Source of the DNA: Hyphomicrobiaceae bacterium
GTDB taxonomy: Bacteria > Pseudomonadota > Alphaproteobacteria > Rhizobiales > Hyphomicrobiaceae
Direction of reading: 5' to 3'
DNA length: 64,000 nucleotides
Assembly: GCA_008933705.1 (NCBI GenBank)
Contig: WBUN01000008.1
Span: forward strand, 1 to 64,000
Every line of letters starts with the position of its first letter. Positions within the stretch are counted from its first letter, which is position 1. Under the pieces are notes generated by a model. The model was not told where the DNA came from, made no database searches, and saw only the letters and a list, made by a program, of their open reading frames with translations. Below, one piece after another: positions 16,477-25,253 of the stretch. The position numbers and the translations under genes are program-made.

Positions 16477-16508
16477 GCGGCATCGGCGGCGTCACATCCC
16501 ATCAGATG

Positions 16509-17096
16509 TCAGCCGCGCTTTCCCGCCGATGGCAGCATGCGCGCCAGCACGCCATCCTTGCGGATGAAATAATGGAACAGCGCGGCCGCCACGTGAATGC
16601 CGACCAGCAGCACGATCGCAAGCGCCCCGAGCCAGTGCAGGTAGAACACGCGGCTCGCCGCTTCCTGGTTGGCGTCCACAATGCTGGGCAGCGAGAAGAG
16701 GCCGAAGATGTCGAGGGCCGGATAGAGCGACACGCCGATCCAGCCGACGATCGGCATGAGGATCAGGAGGAGATAAAGCGCCCAATGCGTGGCATGGGAA
16801 GCGCCCTTCTGCCAGGCCTCCAAGGTCGGCTCATCGGCGGGCGCGCCATGGACGGCGCGGTAAAGGAGACGCGCGAGCACCAGCACGAAAATGGTAAGGC
16901 CGAGGAGCTTGTGCGTGCTGTAGAGACTGTTGGTCGTCGCGTCCCACAGGTCCAGAACGTTGCCGCGATAGGCCATGTAGATGCCGAGCGGGATCTGCAC
17001 CGCGACGAGCAACACGGTCCACCAGTGGAAGCGGCGTGCGGTCGGGGTGTAGGTGAGCTCCGTGCCAGCGGATCGTTGGATGTCCGTCTCCTGCAT
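16509..17096 (-). CDS. cytochrome b561 (diheme, CybB-type)
   Basis: A 195-residue inner-membrane cytochrome with four hydrophobic helices. Candidate heme-ligand histidines lie in RRFHWWTV (helix 1), STHKLLGL (helix 2) and GIHVAAALFHYF (helix 4). CybB-type proteins pass electrons from quinol, for example in superoxide scavenging. It follows the RibD-type reductase gene by three bases on the minus strand, so the pair is probably one transcript and the two redox proteins may share a pathway. Confidence 0.88.
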   Translation of the reverse strand: MQETDIQRSAGTELTYTPTARRFHWWTVLLVAVQIPLGIYMAYRGNVLDLWDATTNSLYSTHKLLGLTIFVLVLARLLYRAVHGAPADEPTLEAWQKGASHATHWALYLLLILMPIVGWIGVSLYPALDIFGLFSLPSIVDANQEAASRVFYLHWLGALAIVLLVGIHVAAALFHYFIRKDGVLARMLPSAGKRG

Positions 17097-17099
17097 GGT

Positions 17100-17816
17100 T
17101 CACCCCCTCGATTTGTCAGAGCGTAGGTCGCAATCGAATAGCACATCGCCATCGGCCAGCACATGCACCCGGGTTACGGGCCGGAGTGCATCGCTCAACT
17201 TCGCGATCGGCGGCAGCACCACTCCCGGCTTGCCCGAGCCCAGGATGACTGGTGCGACGAGCATGTGCAGACGATCGACAGCCCGGGCGGCAATGAACGA
17301 GGAAACGGTCATCGCACCGCCCTCGATGAGAAGGCGCCTCAAGCCGCGTGCGAACAGGGCGTCGACGATCGTCTGCGGCGAGAAGTGATCGGTACCGCGC
17401 GGCACATGGATGGTCTCCACCCCATCGGGTGCCGGAATCTCGCAGGCCCGCACCACGAAGCGTGCCACGCCATCGTCATTCAGGCACTTGGCGCCTGGGG
17501 GCAGCCGGCCCGATGGGTCGATCACCACGCGCGCAGGAGAGCGCCCGGGCACCCTGCGCACGTTGAGCCGCGGGTCATCCGCCAGAACGGTGCCGACACC
17601 GACCACGACCGCATCCACGTGCGCCCTCAATCCGTGCAGGTGATCGAGCGCGCAGTTGTGGTTGATCCACTGGCTCTCGCCGGTTGCGGTCGCGATGCGC
17701 CCGTCTAGTGATTGCCCAAGCTGTGCCACCACGAAGGGCCGGTTCGGCGGCGCGTGACGCAGCGGCGCAAAAACGTCGTCCTCCGCTTGCGCGGTGACCA
17801 CCTTTGGGGACGACAT
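17100..17816 (-). CDS. RibD C-terminal-domain reductase (dihydrofolate reductase-like fold)
   Basis: A 238-residue cytoplasmic NADPH-dependent reductase related to the reductase half of RibD and to 2,5-diamino-6-ribosylamino-pyrimidinone reductases. Motifs seen are QSLDGRIATATGESQWIN, then DAVVVGVGTVLADDPRLNVR, and the C-terminal RRLLIEGGAMTVSSFI. The deaminase half of RibD is missing, so it is either a dedicated reductase for a pyrimidine or pterin, or RibD activity is split. The ATG at 17816 follows AAAGGA by ten bases; the longer frame lacks a ribosome site. The gene faces the PTPS/glycosyltransferase/methyltransferase row and may belong to it. Confidence 0.82.
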   Translation of the reverse strand: MSSPKVVTAQAEDDVFAPLRHAPPNRPFVVAQLGQSLDGRIATATGESQWINHNCALDHLHGLRAHVDAVVVGVGTVLADDPRLNVRRVPGRSPARVVIDPSGRLPPGAKCLNDDGVARFVVRACEIPAPDGVETIHVPRGTDHFSPQTIVDALFARGLRRLLIEGGAMTVSSFIAARAVDRLHMLVAPVILGSGKPGVVLPPIAKLSDALRPVTRVHVLADGDVLFDCDLRSDKSRG

Positions 17817-18005
17817 CGATCTGCAATCCTTTATCGTGCGCCGGCGAGGCCAAGAGCATGAGGCCTGCCCTTTGCCCAAGTCGAGCGTTATACACATTCT
17901 GCGGCGAGCTTGCGGCATGCTCGTGGATCCGCCGCTCCACAACCCCAACCGGCCGGGTGCATGGCGTCTCACACATCATCAGCTAACGCCGTGCGCGGCC
18001 CTGTG

Positions 18006-20342
18006 ATGCCTAAGCATCCTCTTGGGGCAGAACGCATTTCCGGTCGTCGGGTGCCATCGCCGATATTGCCGGCACTGGCTCTGTTCCTGCTTGCGAGCCT
18101 CGTCATCGGCTGGCCCTGGCTGTCCGGCCGATTCACCATTCCCTGGGACGCAAAGGCGCATTTCCAGCCGCAAATCCAGTTCCTGGCCCAGAGCCTGGCC
18201 AGGGGCGAATCGCCATTCTGGGCGCCCTTCGTCTTCGGCGGCCAGCCCCAGATCGCCGATCCGCAGTCGATGATCTTCTCTCCGCCGTTCCTGGTGCTTG
18301 CCCTGTTCGACGGGTCGCCGAGCCTGTGGGCGGTCGATACGACCGTCCGCGCCGCGCTTGTCCTGGGCGGCGCGGCTCTGATGCTGTGGTTCCGCGACCA
18401 GGGATGGCATTGGGCAGGCGGGCTGATCGCAGCGCTGGCCTTCAGCTACGGCGCCTCGATGGCCTGGCGCATCCAGCACACGGGCCAGGTGCTGAGCCTT
18501 GCCTATCTGCCGATGGCCATGCTCAGCCTCGACCGCGCGATCGCGCGCGCATCCATCCTCTACGGCATCGCGACAGGCCTTGTGTTGGCCTTGATTGTGC
18601 TCGGACGCGATCAGGTCGCGCTGATGGCCATCTACTTCCTGGTGGGTTTCGGACTGTGGCGGCTTCTGTCGGCGGAAAGGCCGACTGCGATGCTGCGTAC
18701 TTGTGCGGTGCCGCTGGGAGCTGGGGCGGTTTGCGCCTTGGCGGTGATGGTCGTTCCGGTGATCCTGACGGCGTTGCTGGCCGCCGAGTCGAACCGGCCG
18801 TCGATCGACTATATCGGCGCCGGGCGCGGCTCGCTGCATCCTGCGCTGCTGCTGACGTTCATTGCCCCGGACGTGTTCGGCGCCTCGGGCCGCATGGAGG
18901 ACTACTGGGGGCCGCCTAGCTTTGCCTGGAGCACGACCGGCCTCTTCATCGCCCAGAACGTGGGTCAGCTCTATATCGGGGCGATCCCGCTGCTGCTTGC
19001 CCTCATCGCTGCCTTGCGCGGCCAGCTCTGGGAGCGGGAGATCCGCCTCATCACCGTCGCTGCCGCCGTGGCGCTGCTCTATGGCCTGGGCTGGTACACG
19101 CCGGTCTTCCGCGTGCTGTATGAGGTTGTCCCGGGTGTGAGCCTCTATCGCCGCCCGGCCGACGCCACATTCATGATCGGTGCGCTAGGCGCCATCCTGG
19201 CTGGCTACGGCGCACACCGGCTGTTCCGCGATCCGCTGGCGGCGGTCGCACGTACGCATGCAGTGATCGCCGCGGCCGTCGTTGTCGTTGCCCTGCTGCT
19301 GGCGGCAGGGCTGGCGGTCTGGCTGGACCGGCTGCCTCGTGTGTCGCAGCCCGTCGGCATTGCTGCCCTCTCCTTCCTCGTTGCCGCTCTGGCTCTGGCG
19401 GTGGCGATGCGGCGCATGGTGCTGCAGCCTCTGCTGGCTGCGGCGATCCTGGCAGGCGTCACGACCGTTGATCTCGCCTACAACAATGGCCCGAGCTCGT
19501 CTTCGGCACTGCCGCCGTCGGTCTATGATGTCCTCGAGCCCGACACACGGAATGCCACCATCGCCATCCTCAAGGGCCGTGCGGTCGCCACCGATACGCG
19601 GCGTGATCGCATCGAGCTGGCTGGTCTCGGGTTTCACTGGCCCAACGCCAGCCTGACGCATAGGCTCGAGAACACGCTGGGCTACAACCCGATCAGACTG
19701 GCCCTCTACAGCCAGGCGACGGGTGCGGAGGATCATGTTGGCCTCCCCGACCAGCGCAAGTTCTCTCCGCTGTTTCCGTCCTACCGATCGACGCTTGCCG
19801 ACCTGCTGGGTCTGCGTTTCATTGCCACGGGCGTGCCCATCGAGACTATCGACCCCAGGCTCAAGCCAGGTGACCTGCCGCTCGTCGCCCGCACATCGGA
19901 TGGCTACATCTACGAGAACCCGACTGCTACGGATCGGGTTCTGTTCGCCACCGCGGCGGGCGAGGCCGACTTTGCACGTCTGCTGGCCGACGGGGTATGG
20001 CCGAAGGTTGACTTGCGCTCGACCGTGCTCCTCGAGCGCGTGCCCAAGGACGCAGGCGCACGCGGGCCGGGGCAGGTGCGCATCCTCAGCTACCGCAACA
20101 CCGAGGTGATCGTTGAATCGGACAGTCCAGACGGCGGCTGGGTCGTTTTGAACGACATTTGGCATCCCTGGTGGTTCGCCGAGGTGGACGGTGCCCCGGC
20201 GGATATTCTGCGGGCCAACGTTCTGTTTCGGGCTGTCGCGGTGCCGGCCGGCCGGCATAAGGTGCGGTTCGTGTTCCGCCCCTTGGCCGGTGCGCTCGGA
20301 GCGTTCAGGCCGCAGCCGGCAGCCGCTCGCCCCGGACCCTAG
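18006..20342 (+). CDS. YfhO-like polytopic membrane protein
   Basis: A protein of about 778 residues with roughly 11-12 hydrophobic helices in the first 500 residues and a soluble C-terminal domain of about 250 residues, the layout of the YfhO family (GT-C-like proteins acting on lipid-linked sugars). The first outer loop reads FTIPWDAKAHFQPQ, with an acidic residue where GT-C enzymes have their catalytic Asp. The following loop (SPFWAPFVFGGQPQIADPQS) resembles YfhO. The C-terminus (VVLNDIWHPWWFAEVDG) matches the end seen in that family. Starts at 17961 and 18006 are both possible, and neither has a good ribosome site. Confidence 0.75.
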   Translation: MPKHPLGAERISGRRVPSPILPALALFLLASLVIGWPWLSGRFTIPWDAKAHFQPQIQFLAQSLARGESPFWAPFVFGGQPQIADPQSMIFSPPFLVLALFDGSPSLWAVDTTVRAALVLGGAALMLWFRDQGWHWAGGLIAALAFSYGASMAWRIQHTGQVLSLAYLPMAMLSLDRAIARASILYGIATGLVLALIVLGRDQVALMAIYFLVGFGLWRLLSAERPTAMLRTCAVPLGAGAVCALAVMVVPVILTALLAAESNRPSIDYIGAGRGSLHPALLLTFIAPDVFGASGRMEDYWGPPSFAWSTTGLFIAQNVGQLYIGAIPLLLALIAALRGQLWEREIRLITVAAAVALLYGLGWYTPVFRVLYEVVPGVSLYRRPADATFMIGALGAILAGYGAHRLFRDPLAAVARTHAVIAAAVVVVALLLAAGLAVWLDRLPRVSQPVGIAALSFLVAALALAVAMRRMVLQPLLAAAILAGVTTVDLAYNNGPSSSSALPPSVYDVLEPDTRNATIAILKGRAVATDTRRDRIELAGLGFHWPNASLTHRLENTLGYNPIRLALYSQATGAEDHVGLPDQRKFSPLFPSYRSTLADLLGLRFIATGVPIETIDPRLKPGDLPLVARTSDGYIYENPTATDRVLFATAAGEADFARLLADGVWPKVDLRSTVLLERVPKDAGARGPGQVRILSYRNTEVIVESDSPDGGWVVLNDIWHPWWFAEVDGAPADILRANVLFRAVAVPAGRHKVRFVFRPLAGALGAFRPQPAAARPGP

Positions 20343-20489
20343 GCCGTGCCATGCTCGTGACGCTTGTTCATGCTGCCTTCAGGCCCAACGTGAGATGGGC
20401 AGAGCCGGGGGCTAACTCGGCGGCAAGCCCGCCCGGAGCATCGGCTGTCGCATTGCTTTGCCAACCCAACCCGTACGCGTGACCCACCC

Positions 20490-22292
20490 ATGACTGCTGC
20501 TCATTTCCAGGCCCCGGATGCGCCGGGTTTCAAGCTCGACCCGCGGGTCGTGGGCGCCTTCAGCCGTTTCGCCGGTGGCTATTGGCACGGGTCCACCAGG
20601 ACGCAGGCCTGGGCGCTCACGCTGGGGCTTGCTCTCTGCCTCATCCTGTCTACGGCTGCCACGGTTGCGCTCAACCACTGGAACCGCTGGTTCTTCGACG
20701 GATTGGAGCGCCGCGATGTGGAGACCGTGACGCAGGCGGTGTTTGTGTTCGGTCTCATTATCGTCGCCATGGCCGCGGTCGGCGTCGGCATCGTGCTGAC
20801 ACGGGAGACGCTGCAGGTGCGCTGGCGGGCCTGGATTGTCGAACGTCTTGTGGATCGCTGGCTCGGCCAGCAGCGCTTCTACCACCTCAACATCAGCGGC
20901 AAGGAGCCGCCCAATCCCGAATACCGCATCTCGGACGACACGCGCTGGGCCACCGAGCCGCTGGTTGACCTCGGTATCGGCCTGCTGCTGGCGGTGGTGG
21001 GTGCTGCGGCGTTTATCAGCATCCTGTGGACCGTGGGCGGCTCGATCACGCTTGACCTCGGCGCTTCGGGCGCCATCACCATCCCGGCCTACATGGTGCT
21101 GGTTGCCCTTGCCTACGGCGCCATCGCATCGGGACTGATGCTGTGGGTGGGCGCCCCTCTTGTCGGCTTCGTCGGCCGCAAGAACGAAGCTGAGGGCTAC
21201 TTCCGCTTCGCCATGATGCGCATCCGCGACAATGCCGAGAGCGTGGCGCTCATGAATGGCGCCCGCTACGAGCAGGCCATCCTGGGGCGCTTCTACGACA
21301 CCGTAGTGGCGCGCTGGCTCGCCATCGTGCGCCAGCACGGGCATCTCACCTGGATCACCAATTCCTCCGGGCCGATGATCCCGATCGTCCCGCTGCTGTT
21401 TGCGGCACCGAAATACATCTCCGGCGACCTGACGCTTGGGCAGGTCACGCAGCTCGCGGCGGCGTTCGTGCAGGTGCAGATCGCCATCTCATGGGTGGTC
21501 GATAACTACAGCCGCGTCGCCGAATGGTACGCGTCCGCGCGCCGCGTCATGGATATCGTGGATGCGTGTGACGCGATCGATGCCGACACCGAGGATGCCG
21601 GGTCGTTGGCCGATGGTGGGCAGAAACCCGCGGCCAGCAACGCCGTGCGCCTTGCCGATTTCGAGATTGCCGACGGCAGCGGACGGCCCCTGCTTTGGGG
21701 CGCCGAGCTTTCGGCGGCGCCGGGCGAGACCGTGCACGTGTCGGGGGAATCGAGCACCGGCAAGTCCACGCTGGTGAGGGTGCTGTCCGGCCTGTGGCCG
21801 AGCGTGCGCGGCGCCCTGACGATGCCGGACAGCAGCCAGGTCATGATCACACCGCAAAAGAGCTACCTGCCGCTCGGCTCGCTGAAGGGTGCGCTGTACT
21901 ATCCCGATCCTTCGCTGGGGATCTCGGACGATCGCCTGCGTTCCTCGCTTCAGCAAGTGGGCCTCGGCGCCCTGGGCTCCCGTCTCGAGGAGGTCGCCCG
22001 CTGGGACCAGGTGTTGTCCAACGGTGAGCGTCAGAGATTGGCCATCGCCCGCCTGCTCATTCACAGGCCGCAGGTCGTTATCCTGGACGATGCACTCTCG
22101 GCACTGGATGAGCCTGCGCAACAGGCGCTCCTGGCGCGCCTTCGCAGCGAGCTGCCGGCGGCGACGATCATCAGCCTCGGCCAGCGGCAGGCAGCTTCAG
22201 GGTTTCATGACCGCCAGCTCGTGCTAGAGCGGAGCGCAGACGGAGCGGCACTCAAACCGCTTGGCGCGGCGGCGATGGCCGGTGCGAAATAG
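20490..22292 (+). CDS. SbmA/BacA-related ABC transporter with fused ATPase (BclA/YddA-like)
   Basis: A 600-residue fused membrane and ATPase protein. The N-terminal half has the SbmA/BacA transmembrane fold, marked by WRAWIVERLVDRWL, FYHLN and NPEYRISDDTRWATEP. The C-terminal half is an ABC ATPase: Walker A GESSTGKSTL, signature LSNGERQRLAIARL, Walker B VVILDDALSALD. The residue after the Walker B Asp is Asp rather than the usual Glu, a point seen in several members of this group. Relatives import peptides or export very-long-chain lipid parts, and BclA-type proteins matter in legume symbiosis. It precedes a small unknown gene and ndvA. Confidence 0.85.
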   Translation: MTAAHFQAPDAPGFKLDPRVVGAFSRFAGGYWHGSTRTQAWALTLGLALCLILSTAATVALNHWNRWFFDGLERRDVETVTQAVFVFGLIIVAMAAVGVGIVLTRETLQVRWRAWIVERLVDRWLGQQRFYHLNISGKEPPNPEYRISDDTRWATEPLVDLGIGLLLAVVGAAAFISILWTVGGSITLDLGASGAITIPAYMVLVALAYGAIASGLMLWVGAPLVGFVGRKNEAEGYFRFAMMRIRDNAESVALMNGARYEQAILGRFYDTVVARWLAIVRQHGHLTWITNSSGPMIPIVPLLFAAPKYISGDLTLGQVTQLAAAFVQVQIAISWVVDNYSRVAEWYASARRVMDIVDACDAIDADTEDAGSLADGGQKPAASNAVRLADFEIADGSGRPLLWGAELSAAPGETVHVSGESSTGKSTLVRVLSGLWPSVRGALTMPDSSQVMITPQKSYLPLGSLKGALYYPDPSLGISDDRLRSSLQQVGLGALGSRLEEVARWDQVLSNGERQRLAIARLLIHRPQVVILDDALSALDEPAQQALLARLRSELPAATIISLGQRQAASGFHDRQLVLERSADGAALKPLGAAAMAGAK

Positions 22293-22327
22293 CGCGTAGA
22301 AGGGAGGCCCCAAGCCGGGCAACACGC

Positions 22328-22900
22328 ATGACCAAGCTCAACTTCTGGAACGAAACGTGGAGCCTTGACGAGGCGCAGTGTCCCTGTGATCTGCATTTCG
22401 TCGACTATCTGGAGGAGAAGGGGGTCAAGGGTGCCGCCATCTTTCATTTCGGTACCGGCAACCACCACATCGTCGGGCTGAAGATGGCGCAGAACGGCTC
22501 CAACAACGCCGTGCTGGGCATTACGGCCTCGCCCCAGGAATATGACGACTACGTCGAGCTGCTGATCAAGAACCCGCGGCTCGGGCACACATACAAGGCC
22601 TATTTCGGCGACATCTATCAGATCGATGCGCGGCTCCTGCCCGAGTTCGACTATGTTGCCCTGTTCCACGTCGGCGAGTTCCGCACGCCCGAGAACGATG
22701 CGTACGGCGCTCTGACCGATCTCGATATGACACTGGTGCTGGCCGACAAGGTCAAGCCGGGCGGCGAGGTGCTGTTTTACAAGGGTTCGTTCGCCTATGA
22801 CAAAGCCGAGGCTGTCGCGAAGGAGCTGGTCAAGCTGCGACCCTTCGACGATGCCGGCGAGTTCAAATCGCTCAAGATCTATCGCAAGCGGGCACGCTGA
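22328..22900 (+). CDS. unknown small protein, possibly Rossmann/methyltransferase-like
   Basis: A 190-residue soluble protein not confidently recognised. The segment AAIFHFGTGNHHIVGLKMA (residues 38-56) looks like the first strand and glycine loop of a SAM- or nucleotide-binding fold. FDYVALFHVGEFR (about 107-119) could be the motif IV strand, and KPGGEVLFYKGSFAYD (about 145-160) resembles the strand after motif IV in methyltransferases. It sits 36 bases after one ABC transporter gene and eight bases before ndvA, so all three are probably one transcript. Confidence 0.6.
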   Translation: MTKLNFWNETWSLDEAQCPCDLHFVDYLEEKGVKGAAIFHFGTGNHHIVGLKMAQNGSNNAVLGITASPQEYDDYVELLIKNPRLGHTYKAYFGDIYQIDARLLPEFDYVALFHVGEFRTPENDAYGALTDLDMTLVLADKVKPGGEVLFYKGSFAYDKAEAVAKELVKLRPFDDAGEFKSLKIYRKRAR

Positions 22901-22908
22901 CTGCGGCA

Positions 22909-24672
22909 ATGTCGATTTGGCAAATCTACAAGCGCGCTCTGGCGTTGCTGCTCGTAGAGCGCGCCCAGACCTTCTGGCTCGTGCTGGCCGGCATCGCGCT
23001 CGGTATCGTGCCGATCGCCGAAGGGGTGCTGCTCGGGCGCGTGGTCGACGCGCTGGCTCTCGGGCAGGGTGCCTTTCCCATCATCGGGTTGTGGGCTGTG
23101 TTCGGCCTCGTCGGCATACTTGCAGGCGTTATCGTGGCGGTGATGGCCGACCGGCTTGCGCACCGGCGCCGTCTCGCCGCCTTGGGTCAGGCGTTCGAGC
23201 ATGCCATCATCCTTCCCATCAGTTACCACGCCGAGAAGGGCTCGGGCGCGGTGGTGCGCACAATACTCGCCGGCACCGACGCGCTGTTCTGGAACTGGCT
23301 GTCCTTCCTGCGCGAACAATTCGTCGCTTTGGTCGGCATCCTCGTGCTGGTCCCGACCGCCGTCTACATGAATCTCACGCTGGCCGCGATCCTGGCGGTT
23401 CTCGCCGTCATCTACGTGCTCGCCAACGTGCTGGTGGCGCAAAAGACGAGCACCGGCCAGGCGGCCGTCGAGCAGTATCACAACAACGTCTACGGCCGTG
23501 TCGGCGACGTGCTTGGCAACGTCACGGTGGTTCAAAGCTATGGCCGCTTCACCTTCGAGATGCAGGCCATGCGTACGATCATGGCCGAGCTTCTCAGTGC
23601 CCAGTATCCCGTCCTCACATGGTGGGGGCTCCTGACCGTTCTGACGCGCACGGCCGCGACCATTGCTTTCGTCGCCATCTATGCGGTTGGCGCCGTGCTG
23701 GTCGGGCGCGGGCAGACCTCGGTCGGCGAGATCGTAGCGTTTGTGACCTTTGCCGGTCTGATGATCGGCAAGCTCGATCTGCTGTCCGGCTTTGCTGTGC
23801 GCATCTTCCAGTACGCCCCCACCCTGCGCAGCTTCTTCGACCTGCTCGATGCCACGGAAGGCGTGCGCGAGAAGCCGGACGCCAAGCCGCTCGAAGGTGT
23901 GCTGGGCCACGTTGCTTATGAGGGCGTTACGTTCCGCTTCAAGAACAGCGAGCAGGGCGTATTCGACGCCTCGTTCGTGGCCGAGGCCGGCAAGACCGTT
24001 GCCCTGGTAGGTCCGACGGGCGCCGGCAAGACCACGACGCTTGCATTGCTGCAGCGCCTGCGTGCGCCCGATCATGGCCGCATAGCCGTTGACGGCCACG
24101 ACATCGCCGATGTGACGCTCGCCTCCCTGCGCCACCACATCGCCGTGGTCTTTCAGGATGCGGGCTTGTTCAACCGCACCATCGCCGAGAATATCCGCAT
24201 CGGCCGGCCGGAAGCCTCCGACGAGGAAGTGGAGCGCGCCGCCAGGCTCGCCGAGGCGCACGGCTTCATCTCCCGCAAGCCGGACGGCTATCAATTCGTC
24301 ATAGGCGAGCGCGGCGCTTCGCTGTCGGGCGGTGAACGCCAGCGTATCGCCATTGCGCGTGCCATTCTCAAGGACGCGCCGATCCTTATCCTCGACGAGG
24401 CCACCAGTGCCCTCGACGTTGAGACCGAAGGCAAGATCAAGCGCGCGCTTGACCGCCTGAGGCGCGGTCGCACAACGTTCATCATCGCCCACCGCCTTTC
24501 CACCGTCGCTGACGCGGACACCATCCTGGTGTTGGATGGCGGCCGCATCGTCGAACGCGGCAGTTTCCGCGAACTCGTCGCCAAAAGGGGTCTGTTCGCG
24601 CGCCTTGTAGCCGAAGGCGGCTTCACCGAGCCCGATCAGAAGCAGCCGGCCGAAGAAGTCGTGGCCTCCTGA
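22909..24672 (+). CDS. ndvA: cyclic beta-glucan ABC exporter NdvA/ChvA
   Basis: A 587-residue half-transporter with an N-terminal six-helix domain and a C-terminal ATPase, the length of rhizobial NdvA/ChvA, which exports cyclic beta-1,2-glucan to the periplasm. The opening MSIWQIYKRALALLLVER and SYHAEKGSGAVVRTILAG resemble NdvA. The ATPase has Walker A GPTGAGKTTT, signature LSGGERQRIAIARA, Walker B ILILDEATSALD and the switch His in IIAHRLST. No cyclic glucan synthase gene (ndvB/chvB) is nearby; the only glucan polymerase in the window is the MdoH homologue about 10 kb upstream. Confidence 0.88.
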   Translation: MSIWQIYKRALALLLVERAQTFWLVLAGIALGIVPIAEGVLLGRVVDALALGQGAFPIIGLWAVFGLVGILAGVIVAVMADRLAHRRRLAALGQAFEHAIILPISYHAEKGSGAVVRTILAGTDALFWNWLSFLREQFVALVGILVLVPTAVYMNLTLAAILAVLAVIYVLANVLVAQKTSTGQAAVEQYHNNVYGRVGDVLGNVTVVQSYGRFTFEMQAMRTIMAELLSAQYPVLTWWGLLTVLTRTAATIAFVAIYAVGAVLVGRGQTSVGEIVAFVTFAGLMIGKLDLLSGFAVRIFQYAPTLRSFFDLLDATEGVREKPDAKPLEGVLGHVAYEGVTFRFKNSEQGVFDASFVAEAGKTVALVGPTGAGKTTTLALLQRLRAPDHGRIAVDGHDIADVTLASLRHHIAVVFQDAGLFNRTIAENIRIGRPEASDEEVERAARLAEAHGFISRKPDGYQFVIGERGASLSGGERQRIAIARAILKDAPILILDEATSALDVETEGKIKRALDRLRRGRTTFIIAHRLSTVADADTILVLDGGRIVERGSFRELVAKRGLFARLVAEGGFTEPDQKQPAEEVVAS

Positions 24673-24831
24673 GCCTCTCCGCACAGTTCCGGCAGGTAGC
24701 CCTTGCTCGCCGCCCGGCGGGTGCCGCGTTGCCATGCTATGGGCGGCACGCGCAAGAAAAATCATACCATTCTTGGCGAGTAATTAGGGGAGTCTTTGCT
24801 TATTTCAGCGCGTCTCTTGCTGGATGCGAGA

Positions 24832-24841
24832 AGAATATTCT
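24832..24841. promoter_or_regulatory. short palindrome in the leader of the sulfite reductase operon
   Basis: The perfect palindrome AGAATATTCT lies in the 264-bp gap before the ferredoxin gene, in a stretch that is unusually AT-rich for this genome (about 24761-24850). It is the only clear symmetry there and may be an operator. No named regulator motif is recognised, and I could not place a confident promoter. Confidence 0.3.
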
Positions 24842-24936
24842 ATTTCCTTGGGGCGCCCGCGCGATTCTTCCGGTCGACGCCTGCACGGCCGATCGGAACC
24901 GCAGCGGACAGCTTTTCATGAGCACGAGAAACGAGA

Positions 24937-25248
24937 ATGGGCTTCATCAAGGTCAGCGATCCGGACGGCAATACCCACCTCCTCGAGGCCGTGGCGGGCT
25001 GGCGCGTCATGGAACTGATCCGCGACCACGGCCTCCCTATCGATGCCCTGTGCGGTGGAGCCTGCGCGTGTGCGACCTGCCATGTGCACGTGGCGCCCGA
25101 CTGGGCCGACCGCCTCCATCCCGCCCGCGATGATGAGGAGGCGATGCTCGACTCCGTGCCGAGCGTCGCCCCGACCTCGCGGCTGAGCTGCCAGATCATC
25201 TGGGACGAGCACCTCGACGGTCTTGAGCTGACACTCCCCGGAGCCTGA
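24937..25248 (+). CDS. [2Fe-2S] ferredoxin, adrenodoxin type
   Basis: A 103-residue electron carrier. The cluster cysteines are in ALCGGACACATC (C-x5-C-x2-C, about residues 39-48), with the fourth Cys in SRLSCQI (about residue 86). The fold start IKVSDPDGNTHLLEA matches the beta-grasp. One extra Cys lies inside the motif. The gene ends six bases before cysG and heads the sulfite reductase operon, so it is the likely electron donor to CysI in place of an NADPH flavoprotein, which is absent here. Confidence 0.88.
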   Translation: MGFIKVSDPDGNTHLLEAVAGWRVMELIRDHGLPIDALCGGACACATCHVHVAPDWADRLHPARDDEEAMLDSVPSVAPTSRLSCQIIWDEHLDGLELTLPGA

Positions 25249-25253
25249 CACCC

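Noticed and set aside
24690-24760. Inverted repeat GTGCCGC / GCGGCAC after ndvA considered as a terminator
   Set aside because: The bases following the stem on the plus strand are A-rich, not T-rich, and the loop is long (about 15 bases).
22879-24765. A 628-codon minus-strand frame opposite ndvA
   Set aside because: NdvA on the plus strand has full ABC motifs; the antisense protein has none and is Gly/Arg/His/Gln-rich.
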